Assembly: GCF_030406325.1 (NCBI RefSeq)
Contig: NZ_JAUEQY010000004.1
Coordinates: forward strand, 124,001-188,000
Origin: Actinomadura sp. DC4
GTDB taxonomy: Bacteria > Actinomycetota > Actinomycetes > Streptosporangiales > Streptosporangiaceae
Direction of reading: 5' to 3'
DNA length: 64,000 bases
Shown: positions 8,233 through 16,838 of the stretch, in pieces
How the letters are laid out: each line of letters starts with the position of its first letter
How positions within the stretch are numbered: the stretch's first letter is position 1
Made by a program: the position numbers and the translations under genes
The notes under the pieces: generated by a model
The model's input: the letters and a program-made list of their open reading frames with translations, nothing else
Database searches by the model: none
Told to the model about the DNA's origin: nothing

Positions 8233-9495
8233 CTACGGAAGCGGGAACATCCCGACGCGGCCGTGGTACTCGTGGCCGAGCTCGTCGGTGTCGCTGCCGA
8301 CGAACAGGCCCTTGGAGGTGGCGACGAGGGTTTCGACGCCGTGACCGCGGGTTCGGGTCGGGTTCCAGGACAGGGCCTTGCCGCCGGTCGGGTTCAGCGC
8401 CGCGATGCCCGGGCGGGACACGGCGCCGGGGCCGGCGCTGTCGTGGCCCTGCGGGTTGTCCTGCCAGCGCTGGTGGCCGCCGACGTAGATCGCCTTGCCG
8501 GTCACCGAGACGGACAGGAGCGTGTCACCGCCGGTCCAGTTCACCCAGGTGGGGTTCTGGCCCGTGCCGGTCTTGCTGCTCTCCCAGCGCGCCGCCGAGT
8601 CGCACAGCTGCGTCGTGCCGTGCGGCGCGCCCGTGGTGACGACCACGAAGTAGGAGCCGTCCGGGGCGAAGTCGATGCCGCGCATGTAGGTGTCGAAGGA
8701 GGAGCTGCACGGCGTGGCGTAGCGCTCCGTCGCCCAGGTGGACAGCTTCGGCGTGCCCGAGGTGGTGATCATCGCGATCTGGTAGCGGCGCTGGCCGCCC
8801 ACCTTGGTGAACGTGCCGTCGATGACCAGCTTGGTGTCGCTCGGGTCGACCGCCAGCTTGTAGATCTTGAGCGCGCCCTGGCGCGGCGTGGTGACCGAGA
8901 TGTTGAGCTTGGCGTCGGCCTTGCCGGTCGTGGCGTCCACGCGGGCCAGGGGCGCGTGGGTCGCGCCGGCGATCGTGGTGAACTCGCCGCCGATGTAGAC
9001 GTGGCTGCCGCGGCGGATCATCGCGAAGATCAGGCCGTGGCCGACGCGGGCGTTGAAGCCCTTGACCGCCTTGCCGGTGGCGACGCTCAGCTTGGTCAGG
9101 CTGCCGAGGCCGGCACCGTTGGTGTTGGTGAACGAACCGGCGACGTAGACGCTGCCCGAGGTGCCCGGCTGCAGCGCGTAGACGGTGCCGTCGATCTTGG
9201 GCACGAACTTCGTGTCGACCTTCCCGGTGGAAGAGTCGAAGGAGAAGATGTTGTGTCGCGCGATGGACGTACTCGACCCGGCGTTCTTGACGTGCTCGAA
9301 GTTGCCCGCGACGACGACCTTCGTGCCGACGACGGCGATCGCACGGACGGTGCCGTCGGTCACGTTCGGCGTCGTGTTGACCGGGTTCGTAGAAACGACC
9401 GCGCTCTGACTGATGTCGGCTTCGGCCGCGGGCACGACGGCCCCTGCGGTGACGGCTGCGGTGGCGACAGCCACACTTAGCACGCGTCGGCGCAT
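8233..9495 (-). CDS. secreted beta-propeller protein, paralogue of the 5185 product
   Basis: The protein has 420 residues: a signal peptide (ending near AAEADIS) and one propeller-like domain of GG-x-F repeats. It aligns over its whole length with the first ~430 residues of the 5185-7977 product. Shared blocks include DTYMRGIDFAPDGSYFVV against DSYMRDVDMSPDGSFFVV and LCDSAARWE against MCDSQSRWE, including the cysteines. It lacks the PKD and C-terminal domains. The start is the ATG at 9493-9495: GGGAG sits eight bases upstream. An in-frame TTG at 9510 would place that GGGAG inside the coding region and is less likely. No enzyme motif is seen. Function is unknown, probably extracellular binding or structure. 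Confidence 0.8.
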   Translation of the reverse strand: MRRRVLSVAVATAAVTAGAVVPAAEADISQSAVVSTNPVNTTPNVTDGTVRAIAVVGTKVVVAGNFEHVKNAGSSTSIARHNIFSFDSSTGKVDTKFVPKIDGTVYALQPGTSGSVYVAGSFTNTNGAGLGSLTKLSVATGKAVKGFNARVGHGLIFAMIRRGSHVYIGGEFTTIAGATHAPLARVDATTGKADAKLNISVTTPRQGALKIYKLAVDPSDTKLVIDGTFTKVGGQRRYQIAMITTSGTPKLSTWATERYATPCSSSFDTYMRGIDFAPDGSYFVVVTTGAPHGTTQLCDSAARWESSKTGTGQNPTWVNWTGGDTLLSVSVTGKAIYVGGHQRWQDNPQGHDSAGPGAVSRPGIAALNPTGGKALSWNPTRTRGHGVETLVATSKGLFVGSDTDELGHEYHGRVGMFPLP

Positions 9496-9671
9496 GGTTT
9501 TTGCTCCCAATTTTCTTCACCCGTGAACCGAGCTTGTCTATCACAGGGCAATGGCGGGGTCTGGCGTGAGGATGGGGATCGAGACCTCATTGTTGCCGGT
9601 GATCGTCATCCTCGTCCGGAAGTACGAAAAATGGTTCGGACGGGTTCACTTCGGTCAACCCGAAAGAGCGG

Positions 9672-10661
9672 TCAGGGCCGGGCCGCCGGATCGCGTCGCG
9701 GAGCGTTCTCGCCGGGTCCGTCCGCGGCCGGCCGGTCGAGCAGGGCGATCGGGCGCAGGCCGTGCGCGACGCGGAGCAGCATCCATGCCGCCGCGACGCC
9801 GGCCACGGCGGCGACCATGGTCCAGACCATCGCGATATTTCCGACGCCGAACATCTTCAGCGCGGACGCCAGCAGGACGAACGCCAGGATCCGGCGGATC
9901 AGCCCGCCCGGCGCGCGGGCGGAGATCAGGGAGCCGATGATGACGCCCGGCACGGAGCCGACGAGCAGCGCCGCCGTCACCTCCAGCCGGAAGTCCCCGA
10001 ACAGGATGTGCCCCAGCGCCGCGGCCCACACCAGCGGCACGGCCTGCAGCAGGTCCGTGCCGACGAGCTGGTTGGCCTTCAGCGCCGGGTAGAGCGCCAG
10101 CAGGGTCACAATGATCAGCGAACCGGAGCCGACCGAGGTCATGCCGACGCTCAGCCCGCCGACGATCCCGACCAGCACCGTGGGCACCGGCCGTACGGCG
10201 ATGACCGGGGGCGGCTCCGAGGCGGGCGAGCCGGGCTCGGCCGTACGGCGGTCGGGGCGGCGCGAGGCCCGGTCCTTCATGGCGAGGTATCCGCGGACGG
10301 CCAGGCCCGCGGCGGCCATCAGCAGGGCCACGCCCATCGCCTTGCCGATGACGTTCTGGACCTGGTCGCCGTCGCCCAGGGCGCGGGCGATGAGGACGCC
10401 GCAGAACGCCGATGGCACCGACCCGGCGCAGAGCCACCCGACGAGACGGAGGTTCACCGTGCCGTGCCGCAGATGCACGAGGCTGCCGATCGGCTTCATG
10501 ATCGCGGCGGCGACGAGGTCGCTCGACACCGCGGTCAGCGGCGGCACGCCGAAGAAGACGGTGAGCATGGGGGTCATCAGGGCGCCGCCCCCCATGCCGG
10601 TCAGGCCGACGATGACCGAGACCAGCAACGCCCCCGCCGCCAGCGTCAGATCGAAGTGCAT
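9672..10661 (-). CDS. TauE/SafE family anion permease
   Basis: A 329-residue integral membrane protein with two halves of about four helices each, joined by a charged loop (residues ~128-155). Each half carries the glycine-rich repeat typical of TauE/SafE: GLTGMGGGALMTPML near residues 19-33 and GLSVGMTSVGSGSLIIV near 168-184. Members move sulfite, sulfoacetate, taurine-derived or other anions across the membrane. It lies downstream of the sulfurylase/APS-kinase gene with 69 bases between them, so a sulfur anion is the reasonable guess, possibly sulfite export. A 13-bp palindrome precedes it and could permit separate control. Confidence 0.8.
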   Translation of the reverse strand: MHFDLTLAAGALLVSVIVGLTGMGGGALMTPMLTVFFGVPPLTAVSSDLVAAAIMKPIGSLVHLRHGTVNLRLVGWLCAGSVPSAFCGVLIARALGDGDQVQNVIGKAMGVALLMAAAGLAVRGYLAMKDRASRRPDRRTAEPGSPASEPPPVIAVRPVPTVLVGIVGGLSVGMTSVGSGSLIIVTLLALYPALKANQLVGTDLLQAVPLVWAAALGHILFGDFRLEVTAALLVGSVPGVIIGSLISARAPGGLIRRILAFVLLASALKMFGVGNIAMVWTMVAAVAGVAAAWMLLRVAHGLRPIALLDRPAADGPGENAPRRDPAARP

Positions 10662-10683
10662 CGCTATGTCCTACCGGTAAACC

Positions 10684-10696
10684 GGGTAATTTACCC
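10684..10696. promoter_or_regulatory. candidate operator palindrome upstream of the TauE/SafE gene
   Basis: GGGTAATTTACCC is a perfect 6+1+6 palindrome 22 bases before the permease start. AT-rich symmetric sequence stands out in this GC-rich DNA. A related half-site, ACCGGTAAACC, overlaps its left side. The binding factor is unknown. Confidence 0.4.
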
Positions 10697-10730
10697 AGAG
10701 TCTATCTACCGGCGAACGTGAGCCCTCGAA

Positions 10731-12233
10731 TCACACCTCGCGCACCCAGCCGCCCTCGGCGAGGTACTCGAAGACCCGAGCGACGGCGTCCTCCTGGCTG
10801 AGCCGTGAGGTGTCGATGGTCAGGTCGGCGTCCTCGGGGGCCTCGTACGGGTCCGAGATGCCGGTGAACTCCGGGATGATCCCTGCTCTGGCCTTGGCGT
10901 ACAGGCCCTTGCGGTCGCGGCGCTCGCACTCCTCCAGCGGCGTGGAGACGTGGACCAGCACGAAGTCGCCGGCCGCCGTCACCATGCGGCGGACCTCGGC
11001 CCGCGTGCGGGCGTACGGCGCGATGGGCGCGCAGATCGCCACGCCGCCATGCCGGGTGATCTCCGCGGCGACGAAGCCGATGCGGCGGATGTTGAGGTCG
11101 CGGTCCTCGCGGGAGAACGTCAGCCCGGCCGACAGCATGCGGCGTACGACGTCGCCGTCGAGCAGGGTGACGGTGCGTCCGCCGCGCTCGACCAGCGCGT
11201 CCGCCAGACCGCGGGCGATCGTGGACTTTCCCGAGCCGGACAGGCCGGTGAAGAAGACCGTGACGCCCCGGCCGTGCCTCGGCGGGTGGGCGCGCTGGAG
11301 CTCCTCCGCGACGGCGGGCGTGGTGTACCAGTCGGGGATCGGCTCGCCGCGGTGGAGCAGGCCGGCCAGCTCCTCCTCGGTCGGCTCCTCACGCACGTGG
11401 TCGGGGTCGATCTTGGAGGTGGGCCGCCACACCTCGAGGCTCTCGTCGTAGGCCCACGGTTCGGGCTCGGCGAGGGTCAGCGGCGCGGCCTCCTCGTCGG
11501 CCGCGGTGAACGAGGGCGTGAACAGGTGCGTGGCGCCGTAGGCGGCGGCGACGTGCGCGCTGAGCAGCAGGTCGCGGCCCGGCCGCTCGGCGAGCGGGAC
11601 CGGCACGACCAGCGTGCCGGGCGGCAGCTCCCTGCGGACGCTCAGCACCGCGCGTACGAGCGAGTCGTGGTGCCCCTCGCCGAGCAGCGGCAGGATCAGG
11701 ACGCGGGCGGCGAGCTTTTCGGCGAGCCGCCGGACCTGGCCGAGGTGACGGCGGTGCAGCGGCGTACGGGTCGCGACGGCGAGCGTCGTGGCGCCGCCGA
11801 GCTCCGCGCGTACGGCCTCGGGCGGCAGGCGCAGGCTACGGAACGCGCCATGCTCGGGCGCGCTCAGCGGCGTGACGGGGCCGGCCACCCGCCAGCCGGC
11901 CGCGGCCGCGTCGCCCTGCGGGTCGGGGAGCTCGCCCGGGGACTGCCACGCCTCGGCCGCCCGCATGACGGCCAGCGGCACGCCCTCGGGGTCGGTCAGG
12001 ACGAGGCGCTCTTCCTTGACGAGGTCTTCGGGGACGGTGAGCGTCACCGGCACGGGCCAGGGCGTCCCGTCCGCGAGCCGTCCGGCCGCGGCCACGGTCG
12101 CCGAGTCCACCGCGCCGAGGAACCCGGTGAGCGGATGGAACGCGCCGTTGAGCAGCAGCTCGAGATCGGCCAGCTCGGCCGGGCCCGGCGTATGGGTCGG
12201 CAGATCGCGCAGATCGCCGTCTTCGGTGGTCAA
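10731..12233 (-). CDS. cysC: fused ATP-sulfurylase-like / adenylylsulfate kinase (PAPS formation)
   Basis: The protein has 500 residues from the proposed start. Residues 1-300 resemble PUA plus ATP-sulfurylase domains. Residues ~325-500 are an APS kinase with P-loop GLSGSGKST (330-338), the DGD motif (TLLDGDVVRR) and the lid motif KGLYAKARAG. APS kinase makes PAPS from APS and ATP in the cytoplasm. In the sulfurylase part the histidine pair HRRH (160-163) is kept, but the usual Q-x-R-N-P just before it reads ATRTP, so that domain may be weak or non-catalytic. The start is set at TTG 12231-12233, preceded by GGAG at seven bases. A GTG at 12293 would add 20 residues without a ribosome site. It follows the methyltransferase gene and precedes TauE/SafE. 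Confidence 0.8.
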   Translation of the reverse strand: MTTEDGDLRDLPTHTPGPAELADLELLLNGAFHPLTGFLGAVDSATVAAAGRLADGTPWPVPVTLTVPEDLVKEERLVLTDPEGVPLAVMRAAEAWQSPGELPDPQGDAAAAGWRVAGPVTPLSAPEHGAFRSLRLPPEAVRAELGGATTLAVATRTPLHRRHLGQVRRLAEKLAARVLILPLLGEGHHDSLVRAVLSVRRELPPGTLVVPVPLAERPGRDLLLSAHVAAAYGATHLFTPSFTAADEEAAPLTLAEPEPWAYDESLEVWRPTSKIDPDHVREEPTEEELAGLLHRGEPIPDWYTTPAVAEELQRAHPPRHGRGVTVFFTGLSGSGKSTIARGLADALVERGGRTVTLLDGDVVRRMLSAGLTFSREDRDLNIRRIGFVAAEITRHGGVAICAPIAPYARTRAEVRRMVTAAGDFVLVHVSTPLEECERRDRKGLYAKARAGIIPEFTGISDPYEAPEDADLTIDTSRLSQEDAVARVFEYLAEGGWVREV

Positions 12234-12294
12234 CGCGGACTCCGATCGTTTTCGACCGCCTGTCCATTGCACTGTACGCGTTGCACGTGACACC

Positions 12295-13020
12295 TCAGAT
12301 AATGCGCGCGAAGCGGTTTTCCGGCTTGCGGATCACGAGCGTGACCTCGCTGTACGCCGACGTCAGCCGGTTGCGGCTGAGCAGTGAGAGCGCGCGGACC
12401 ACGACGCCCATGAACCGGCCGAAGCCGGTCATCGTGTCGCGCGAGGTGTATTCCTCGGCGATGACGAGCCCGCGCATCATGCAGTACCAGCGCATTCCCT
12501 CCATCGAGACGATCCGGTCGTAGACCGCCGGGGGCGCCTGCTCGTGATGCCACAGCAGGTGGCGTGGCCAGTGGGGCAGGCTCCGGTCGAGATAGCCGAA
12601 GGCGGTTTCGCGGTCGCGGAACCGCACCACCATCAGGCCGCCGGGCTTCAGCGCGGCGACGAACCGGTCGAGCACGAGCTCGGCGTGCGGGATCCGCTCG
12701 ATCAGGTGCAACGCGCGGACCACGTCGTACACCCGTGGCGGCATCGGGACGGTGCGCAGGTCGCCGAGCTGCCAGGTGTCGAGGTCGCGCCGGATCCGCG
12801 TGTGCTCGCACAGCGCCGGGAGGTCGTCGTCGACCCCGGTGATGACGCACTCGACGGAATCCAGCTCGATCTCCTCGGCCCAGCCGCAGCCGGCGTCGAG
12901 GATCGACAGCCGCTGCAGCGGCCGCTCGCGGGCGTACTCCTGGACTCGTGCTGGGAACAGGCCACCGTCGTGAATCGGCGGTGTTCGCAGGTCGGTCACA
13001 ACTCCGGAGCGTAGTCGCAT
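12295..13020 (-). CDS. class I SAM-dependent methyltransferase
   Basis: The 241-residue protein has the Rossmann-fold motif I SILDAGCGW near residues 40-48, an acidic motif II (GVDDDLPAL), and the post-motif KPGGLMVV common in Methyltransf_11/23 enzymes. The substrate cannot be told. The C-terminal half is rich in Arg/Trp/Tyr and may hold the acceptor site. The start is the ATG at 13018-13020; a TTG seven codons upstream is also open. No clear Shine-Dalgarno precedes either. It is divergent from mfd. The next minus-strand gene begins close behind its stop, so co-transcription with the sulfur gene is possible but does not prove a shared role. Confidence 0.75.
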   Translation of the reverse strand: MRLRSGVVTDLRTPPIHDGGLFPARVQEYARERPLQRLSILDAGCGWAEEIELDSVECVITGVDDDLPALCEHTRIRRDLDTWQLGDLRTVPMPPRVYDVVRALHLIERIPHAELVLDRFVAALKPGGLMVVRFRDRETAFGYLDRSLPHWPRHLLWHHEQAPPAVYDRIVSMEGMRWYCMMRGLVIAEEYTSRDTMTGFGRFMGVVVRALSLLSRNRLTSAYSEVTLVIRKPENRFARII

Positions 13021-13129
13021 GGTGGTGGATCGTGTTCGCAATCAGCTTTGTCCGTGTGGTGCGTTTCGTCTTACCCCAGTGGATAGGCCTGCCCGCACTG
13101 TGGTAGCCGCTCCGGTATCCGGGGGCGCG

Positions 13130-13135
13130 TAGGGT
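13130..13135 (+). promoter_or_regulatory. candidate -10 element (TAGGGT) for mfd
   Basis: TAGGGT fits the actinobacterial sigma-A -10 pattern TAnnnT and lies 61 bases upstream of the chosen mfd start. No clear -35 hexamer is seen. Confidence 0.3.
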
Positions 13136-13196
13136 GGTAACCCCCGGGGTGCCACCGCTCCCGGGCACATCGTGCTGCCATACCTTTGATGAGCTC

Positions 13197-16100
13197 ATGA
13201 CCCTTTCCGGACTGCTTGACGTAGCCGCCGCCGACCCCGCGCTGGTCCAGGCCCTCGCGGGCGGCGGTCCACGGCTCGACCTGGTCGCCCCGCCCGCGCT
13301 GCGGCCGCTCCTGGGCGCCGCCTTCGCGCGCGACCGGGGGCGGACCGTCTTGATGGTCACCGCGACCGAGCGGGAGGCCGAGGACCTCACGGCCGCCCTG
13401 ACGAGCCTGCTCGACCCCGCGGGGGTCGCGGCCTTCCCGGCCTGGGAGACCCTGCCGCACGAACGGCTGTCCCCGCGCTCGGACACCGTGGGCCAGCGCC
13501 TCGCCGTGCTCCGGCGGCTCGCCCACGGCGACCCCGACGACCCGGCGGCCGGGCTGCTGCAGGTCGTCGTCGCCCCGGTCCGCGCCCTCCTGCAGCCGAT
13601 CGTCTCCGGCCTCGGCGACCTGGAGCCCGTACGCCTGCGGCCCCAGGACGAGGCCGAGCTGGACGACATCGTGCGCCGCCTGGTCGAGGCCGGCTACGAC
13701 CGCGTGGACCTGGTGGAGAAGCGCGGGGAGATCGCCGTACGCGGCGGCATCCTGGACGTCTTCCCCTCCACCGAGGAACACCCGCTGCGCGTGGAGTTCT
13801 GGGGCGACCAGGTCGAGGAGATCCGCTACTTCAAGGCCGCCGACCAGCGCTCTCTCGAAGTCGCCGCCGACGGCCTGTGGGCGCCGCCCTGCCGTGAGCT
13901 GCCGCTGACCGAGTCCGTCCGCGAGCGGGCCAAGGACCTCGCCGGCGAGCACCCGGCGCTCGCCGAGGTCCTCGACCAGATCGCCGACGGCGCCGCGGTG
14001 GAGGGCATGGAGGCGTTCGCGCCCGTGCTCGCCGACGACATGGAGCTGCTGCTCGACGTGCTGCCCGAGGGGGCCTCGGTGGTCATCTGCGACCCCGAGC
14101 GCATCCGTACGCGCGCCGCCGAGCTGGTCAGCACCGGCCAGGAGTTCCTGGAGGCGTCCTGGGTGAACGCCGCCGCCGGCGGCGAGGCCCCGATCGACCT
14201 CGGGGGCGCCGCCTACCGGTCCCTGGAGGAGGTCCGCGACCACGCGACCGGCCTCGGCCTCCCGTGGCGGACGATCACGCCCTTCATCAGCGGGCTGGGG
14301 GTGGGAGTCGAAGGCGGGGTCGGAGGCGGCACAGTGACGCGCACCCGCCGGGAGTACTCCGACGCGACCGGCGAGATGTCCGAGGTGACCGAGGTCCTCG
14401 ACGAGCAGGACGCCGACGCGCTGCGCATCGGGGCGCGCGCGGCCGAGGCCTACCGCGGCGACACCCAGCGCGTGATGGCCGACGTCAAGGGCTGGATCCA
14501 CGACGGATGGCGCGTCGTGCTGGTCACCGAGGGCCACGGCCCGGCCGAGCGGCTCGCCGAGGTCGTCCGCGAGGAGGGGCTCGGCGCGAAGGTCGCCGAC
14601 CTGGACGGGCCGCCCGAACCCTCGCTCGTGCACGTCTCCTGCGGGCGCCTGGACCACGGGTTCGTCTGGGACGCGGTCAAGCTGGCGGTCCTCACCGAGA
14701 CCGATCTTTCGGGGCAGAAGTCCTCGACCAAGGACATGCGGCGCATGCCCTCGCGCCGGCGCGGCGGCATCGACCCGCTGCGCCTCACCGTCGGCGACTA
14801 CATCGTGCACGAGCAGCACGGCGTCGGCCGCTACGTCGAGATGGCGAGCCGTACGGTCCAGGGCGCCACGCGTGAATACCTCATCATCGAGTACGCCAAG
14901 GGCGACCGGCTGTTCGTGCCGACCGACCAGCTCGAGGAGGTCACGCGCTACGTCGGCGGCGAGGCGCCCAGCCTCCACCGGCTCGGCGGCGCCGAGTGGC
15001 AGAAGCAGAAGGGCCGCGCGCGCAAGGCCGTACGGCAGATCGCGGGCGAGCTGATCCGGCTCTACTCCGCCCGTCAGGCCTCGCCCGGCCACGCGTTCGC
15101 CGCGGACACGCCCTGGCAGCGCGAGCTGGAGGACGCCTTCCCCTACGTCGAGACGCCCGACCAGCTCGGCGCGATCGACGAGGTCAAGTCCGACATGGAA
15201 AAGCCGGTGCCGATGGACCGGCTGATCTGCGGCGACGTCGGTTACGGCAAGACCGAGATCGCCGTACGCGCGGCGTTCAAGGCGGTGCAGGACGGCCGGC
15301 AGGTGGCCGTGCTGGTGCCGACCACGCTGCTCGTTCAGCAGCACCTGTCGACGTTCGCCGAGCGGTTCGCGGCGTTCCCGGTGGTCATCAAGCCGATCAG
15401 CCGGTTCCAGACCGCGGGCGAGGTCGCCGAGACGCTGCGCGGCCTCGTCGACGGCACCGTCGACCTCGTCATCGGCACGCACCGCCTGCTGTCGCCCGAG
15501 ACCCGGTTCAAGGAGCTCGGCCTGGTCATCATCGACGAGGAGCAGCGGTTCGGCGTCGAGCACAAGGAGCGCCTCAAGGAGATGCGCACCCAGGTCGACG
15601 TGCTGGCCATGTCCGCCACGCCGATCCCGCGCAGCCTGGAGATGGGACTGTCCGGCATCCGGGAGATGTCGACCATCCTCACCCCGCCCGAGGAGCGGCA
15701 CCCGGTCCTGACCTTCGTCGGCCCGTACGACGACAAGCAGATCGCCGCGGCGATCCGCCGCGAGATGCTCCGCGAGGGCCAGGTCTTCTTCGTCCACAAC
15801 CGCGTGCGCTCGATCGACAAGGTGGCCAAGCACCTGGCCGAGCTGGTGCCGGAGGCGAAGGTCGGCGTCGCGCACGGCCAGATGAACGAACACCAGCTCG
15901 AGAAGATCATGGTCGACTTCTGGGAGAAGGAGTACGACGTCCTGGTCGCGACGACGATCGTCGAGAGCGGGCTGGACATCCCGAACGCCAACACGCTGAT
16001 CGTCGACCGGGCCGACATGTACGGCCTGTCGCAGCTGCACCAGCTGCGCGGCCGGGTCGGCCGGGGGCGCGAGCGGGCGTACTCCTATTTCCTCTATCCG

Positions 16101-16802
16101 CCCGAGGCGCCGCTGACCGAGACGGCGCACGAGCGGCTGGCCACGATCGCCCAGCACACCGAGATGGGCGCCGGCATGTTCGTCGCCATGAAGGACCTGG
16201 AGATCCGGGGCTCGGGCAACGTCCTGGGCGCCGAGCAGTCCGGCCACATCGCCGGGGTCGGCTTCGACCTTTATGTCCGCATGGTCGGCGAGGCCGTACG
16301 CGAGCTGCGCGAGGACGGTCCGGCCGAGACCCCCGAGGTCAAGGTCGAGCTGCCGGTCGACGCGCACATCCCGCACGAGTACGTCCCGGGGGAGCGGCTG
16401 CGGCTGGAGGCGTACCGCCGCATCGCGGGCATCCAGGACGGCAGCGAGATCGAGGCCGTCCGCGAGGAGCTCACCGACCGCTTCGGGCCCCTGCCGGTGC
16501 CGGTGCTCAACCTCCTGGAGGTGGCGCGCTTCCGCGCCCTCGCGCGTAGAGGCGGGCTGACGGACGTTACCCTGCAGGGCAACCACATCCGGTTCTCGCC
16601 CGTACGCCTTCCGGAGTCGCGCACGGTCCGGCTGCAACGGCTGTACCCCAAGAGCATCATCAAAGCCGCGACCAATACGCTGCTGGTGCCGGTGCCCAAG
16701 ACGGCTCCGCTGGGCGGCCGGCCGCTGCGCGACCAGGAGCTGCTGAAATGGTCCACCGGCCTCGTCGAGGCGCTGCTGCTTCCCGAGCCGGTGGCCGGCT
16801 AG
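13197..16802 (+). CDS. mfd: transcription-repair coupling factor Mfd
   Basis: The 1201-residue protein has the full Mfd architecture. There is a UvrB-homology N-terminus. A CarD-like RNA-polymerase interaction domain is seen near residues 520-590 (VGDYIVHEQHGVGRYVEM). It is followed by a superfamily 2 translocase with Walker A GDVGYGKTE, box II DEEQRFG, motif III MSATPIPR and motif VI HQLRGRVGRGRERAY, and a C-terminal TRCF domain. Mfd pushes stalled RNA polymerase off DNA and recruits UvrA. The ATG at 13197 is chosen since homology starts at MTLSGLLDVAA. The frame is open to a GTG at 13134, but that part is not conserved. The genes that follow, SurA-like lipoprotein and mazG, are its usual actinobacterial neighbours. 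Confidence 0.97.
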   Translation: MTLSGLLDVAAADPALVQALAGGGPRLDLVAPPALRPLLGAAFARDRGRTVLMVTATEREAEDLTAALTSLLDPAGVAAFPAWETLPHERLSPRSDTVGQRLAVLRRLAHGDPDDPAAGLLQVVVAPVRALLQPIVSGLGDLEPVRLRPQDEAELDDIVRRLVEAGYDRVDLVEKRGEIAVRGGILDVFPSTEEHPLRVEFWGDQVEEIRYFKAADQRSLEVAADGLWAPPCRELPLTESVRERAKDLAGEHPALAEVLDQIADGAAVEGMEAFAPVLADDMELLLDVLPEGASVVICDPERIRTRAAELVSTGQEFLEASWVNAAAGGEAPIDLGGAAYRSLEEVRDHATGLGLPWRTITPFISGLGVGVEGGVGGGTVTRTRREYSDATGEMSEVTEVLDEQDADALRIGARAAEAYRGDTQRVMADVKGWIHDGWRVVLVTEGHGPAERLAEVVREEGLGAKVADLDGPPEPSLVHVSCGRLDHGFVWDAVKLAVLTETDLSGQKSSTKDMRRMPSRRRGGIDPLRLTVGDYIVHEQHGVGRYVEMASRTVQGATREYLIIEYAKGDRLFVPTDQLEEVTRYVGGEAPSLHRLGGAEWQKQKGRARKAVRQIAGELIRLYSARQASPGHAFAADTPWQRELEDAFPYVETPDQLGAIDEVKSDMEKPVPMDRLICGDVGYGKTEIAVRAAFKAVQDGRQVAVLVPTTLLVQQHLSTFAERFAAFPVVIKPISRFQTAGEVAETLRGLVDGTVDLVIGTHRLLSPETRFKELGLVIIDEEQRFGVEHKERLKEMRTQVDVLAMSATPIPRSLEMGLSGIREMSTILTPPEERHPVLTFVGPYDDKQIAAAIRREMLREGQVFFVHNRVRSIDKVAKHLAELVPEAKVGVAHGQMNEHQLEKIMVDFWEKEYDVLVATTIVESGLDIPNANTLIVDRADMYGLSQLHQLRGRVGRGRERAYSYFLYPPEAPLTETAHERLATIAQHTEMGAGMFVAMKDLEIRGSGNVLGAEQSGHIAGVGFDLYVRMVGEAVRELREDGPAETPEVKVELPVDAHIPHEYVPGERLRLEAYRRIAGIQDGSEIEAVREELTDRFGPLPVPVLNLLEVARFRALARRGGLTDVTLQGNHIRFSPVRLPESRTVRLQRLYPKSIIKAATNTLLVPVPKTAPLGGRPLRDQELLKWSTGLVEALLLPEPVAG

Positions 16803-16838
16803 CCGGCCAAGAATGAGCCATGAACGAGAAGGACGCTC

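Noticed and set aside
9496-9510. TTG start at 9510 for the shorter propeller gene
   Set aside because: It would overlap the GGGAG ribosome site of the ATG at 9495, directly before the signal peptide.
12234-12293. GTG start at 12293 for the sulfurylase/APS-kinase gene
   Set aside because: The extra 20 residues are not conserved-looking and lack a ribosome site, while the TTG at 12233 has GGAG at a good distance.
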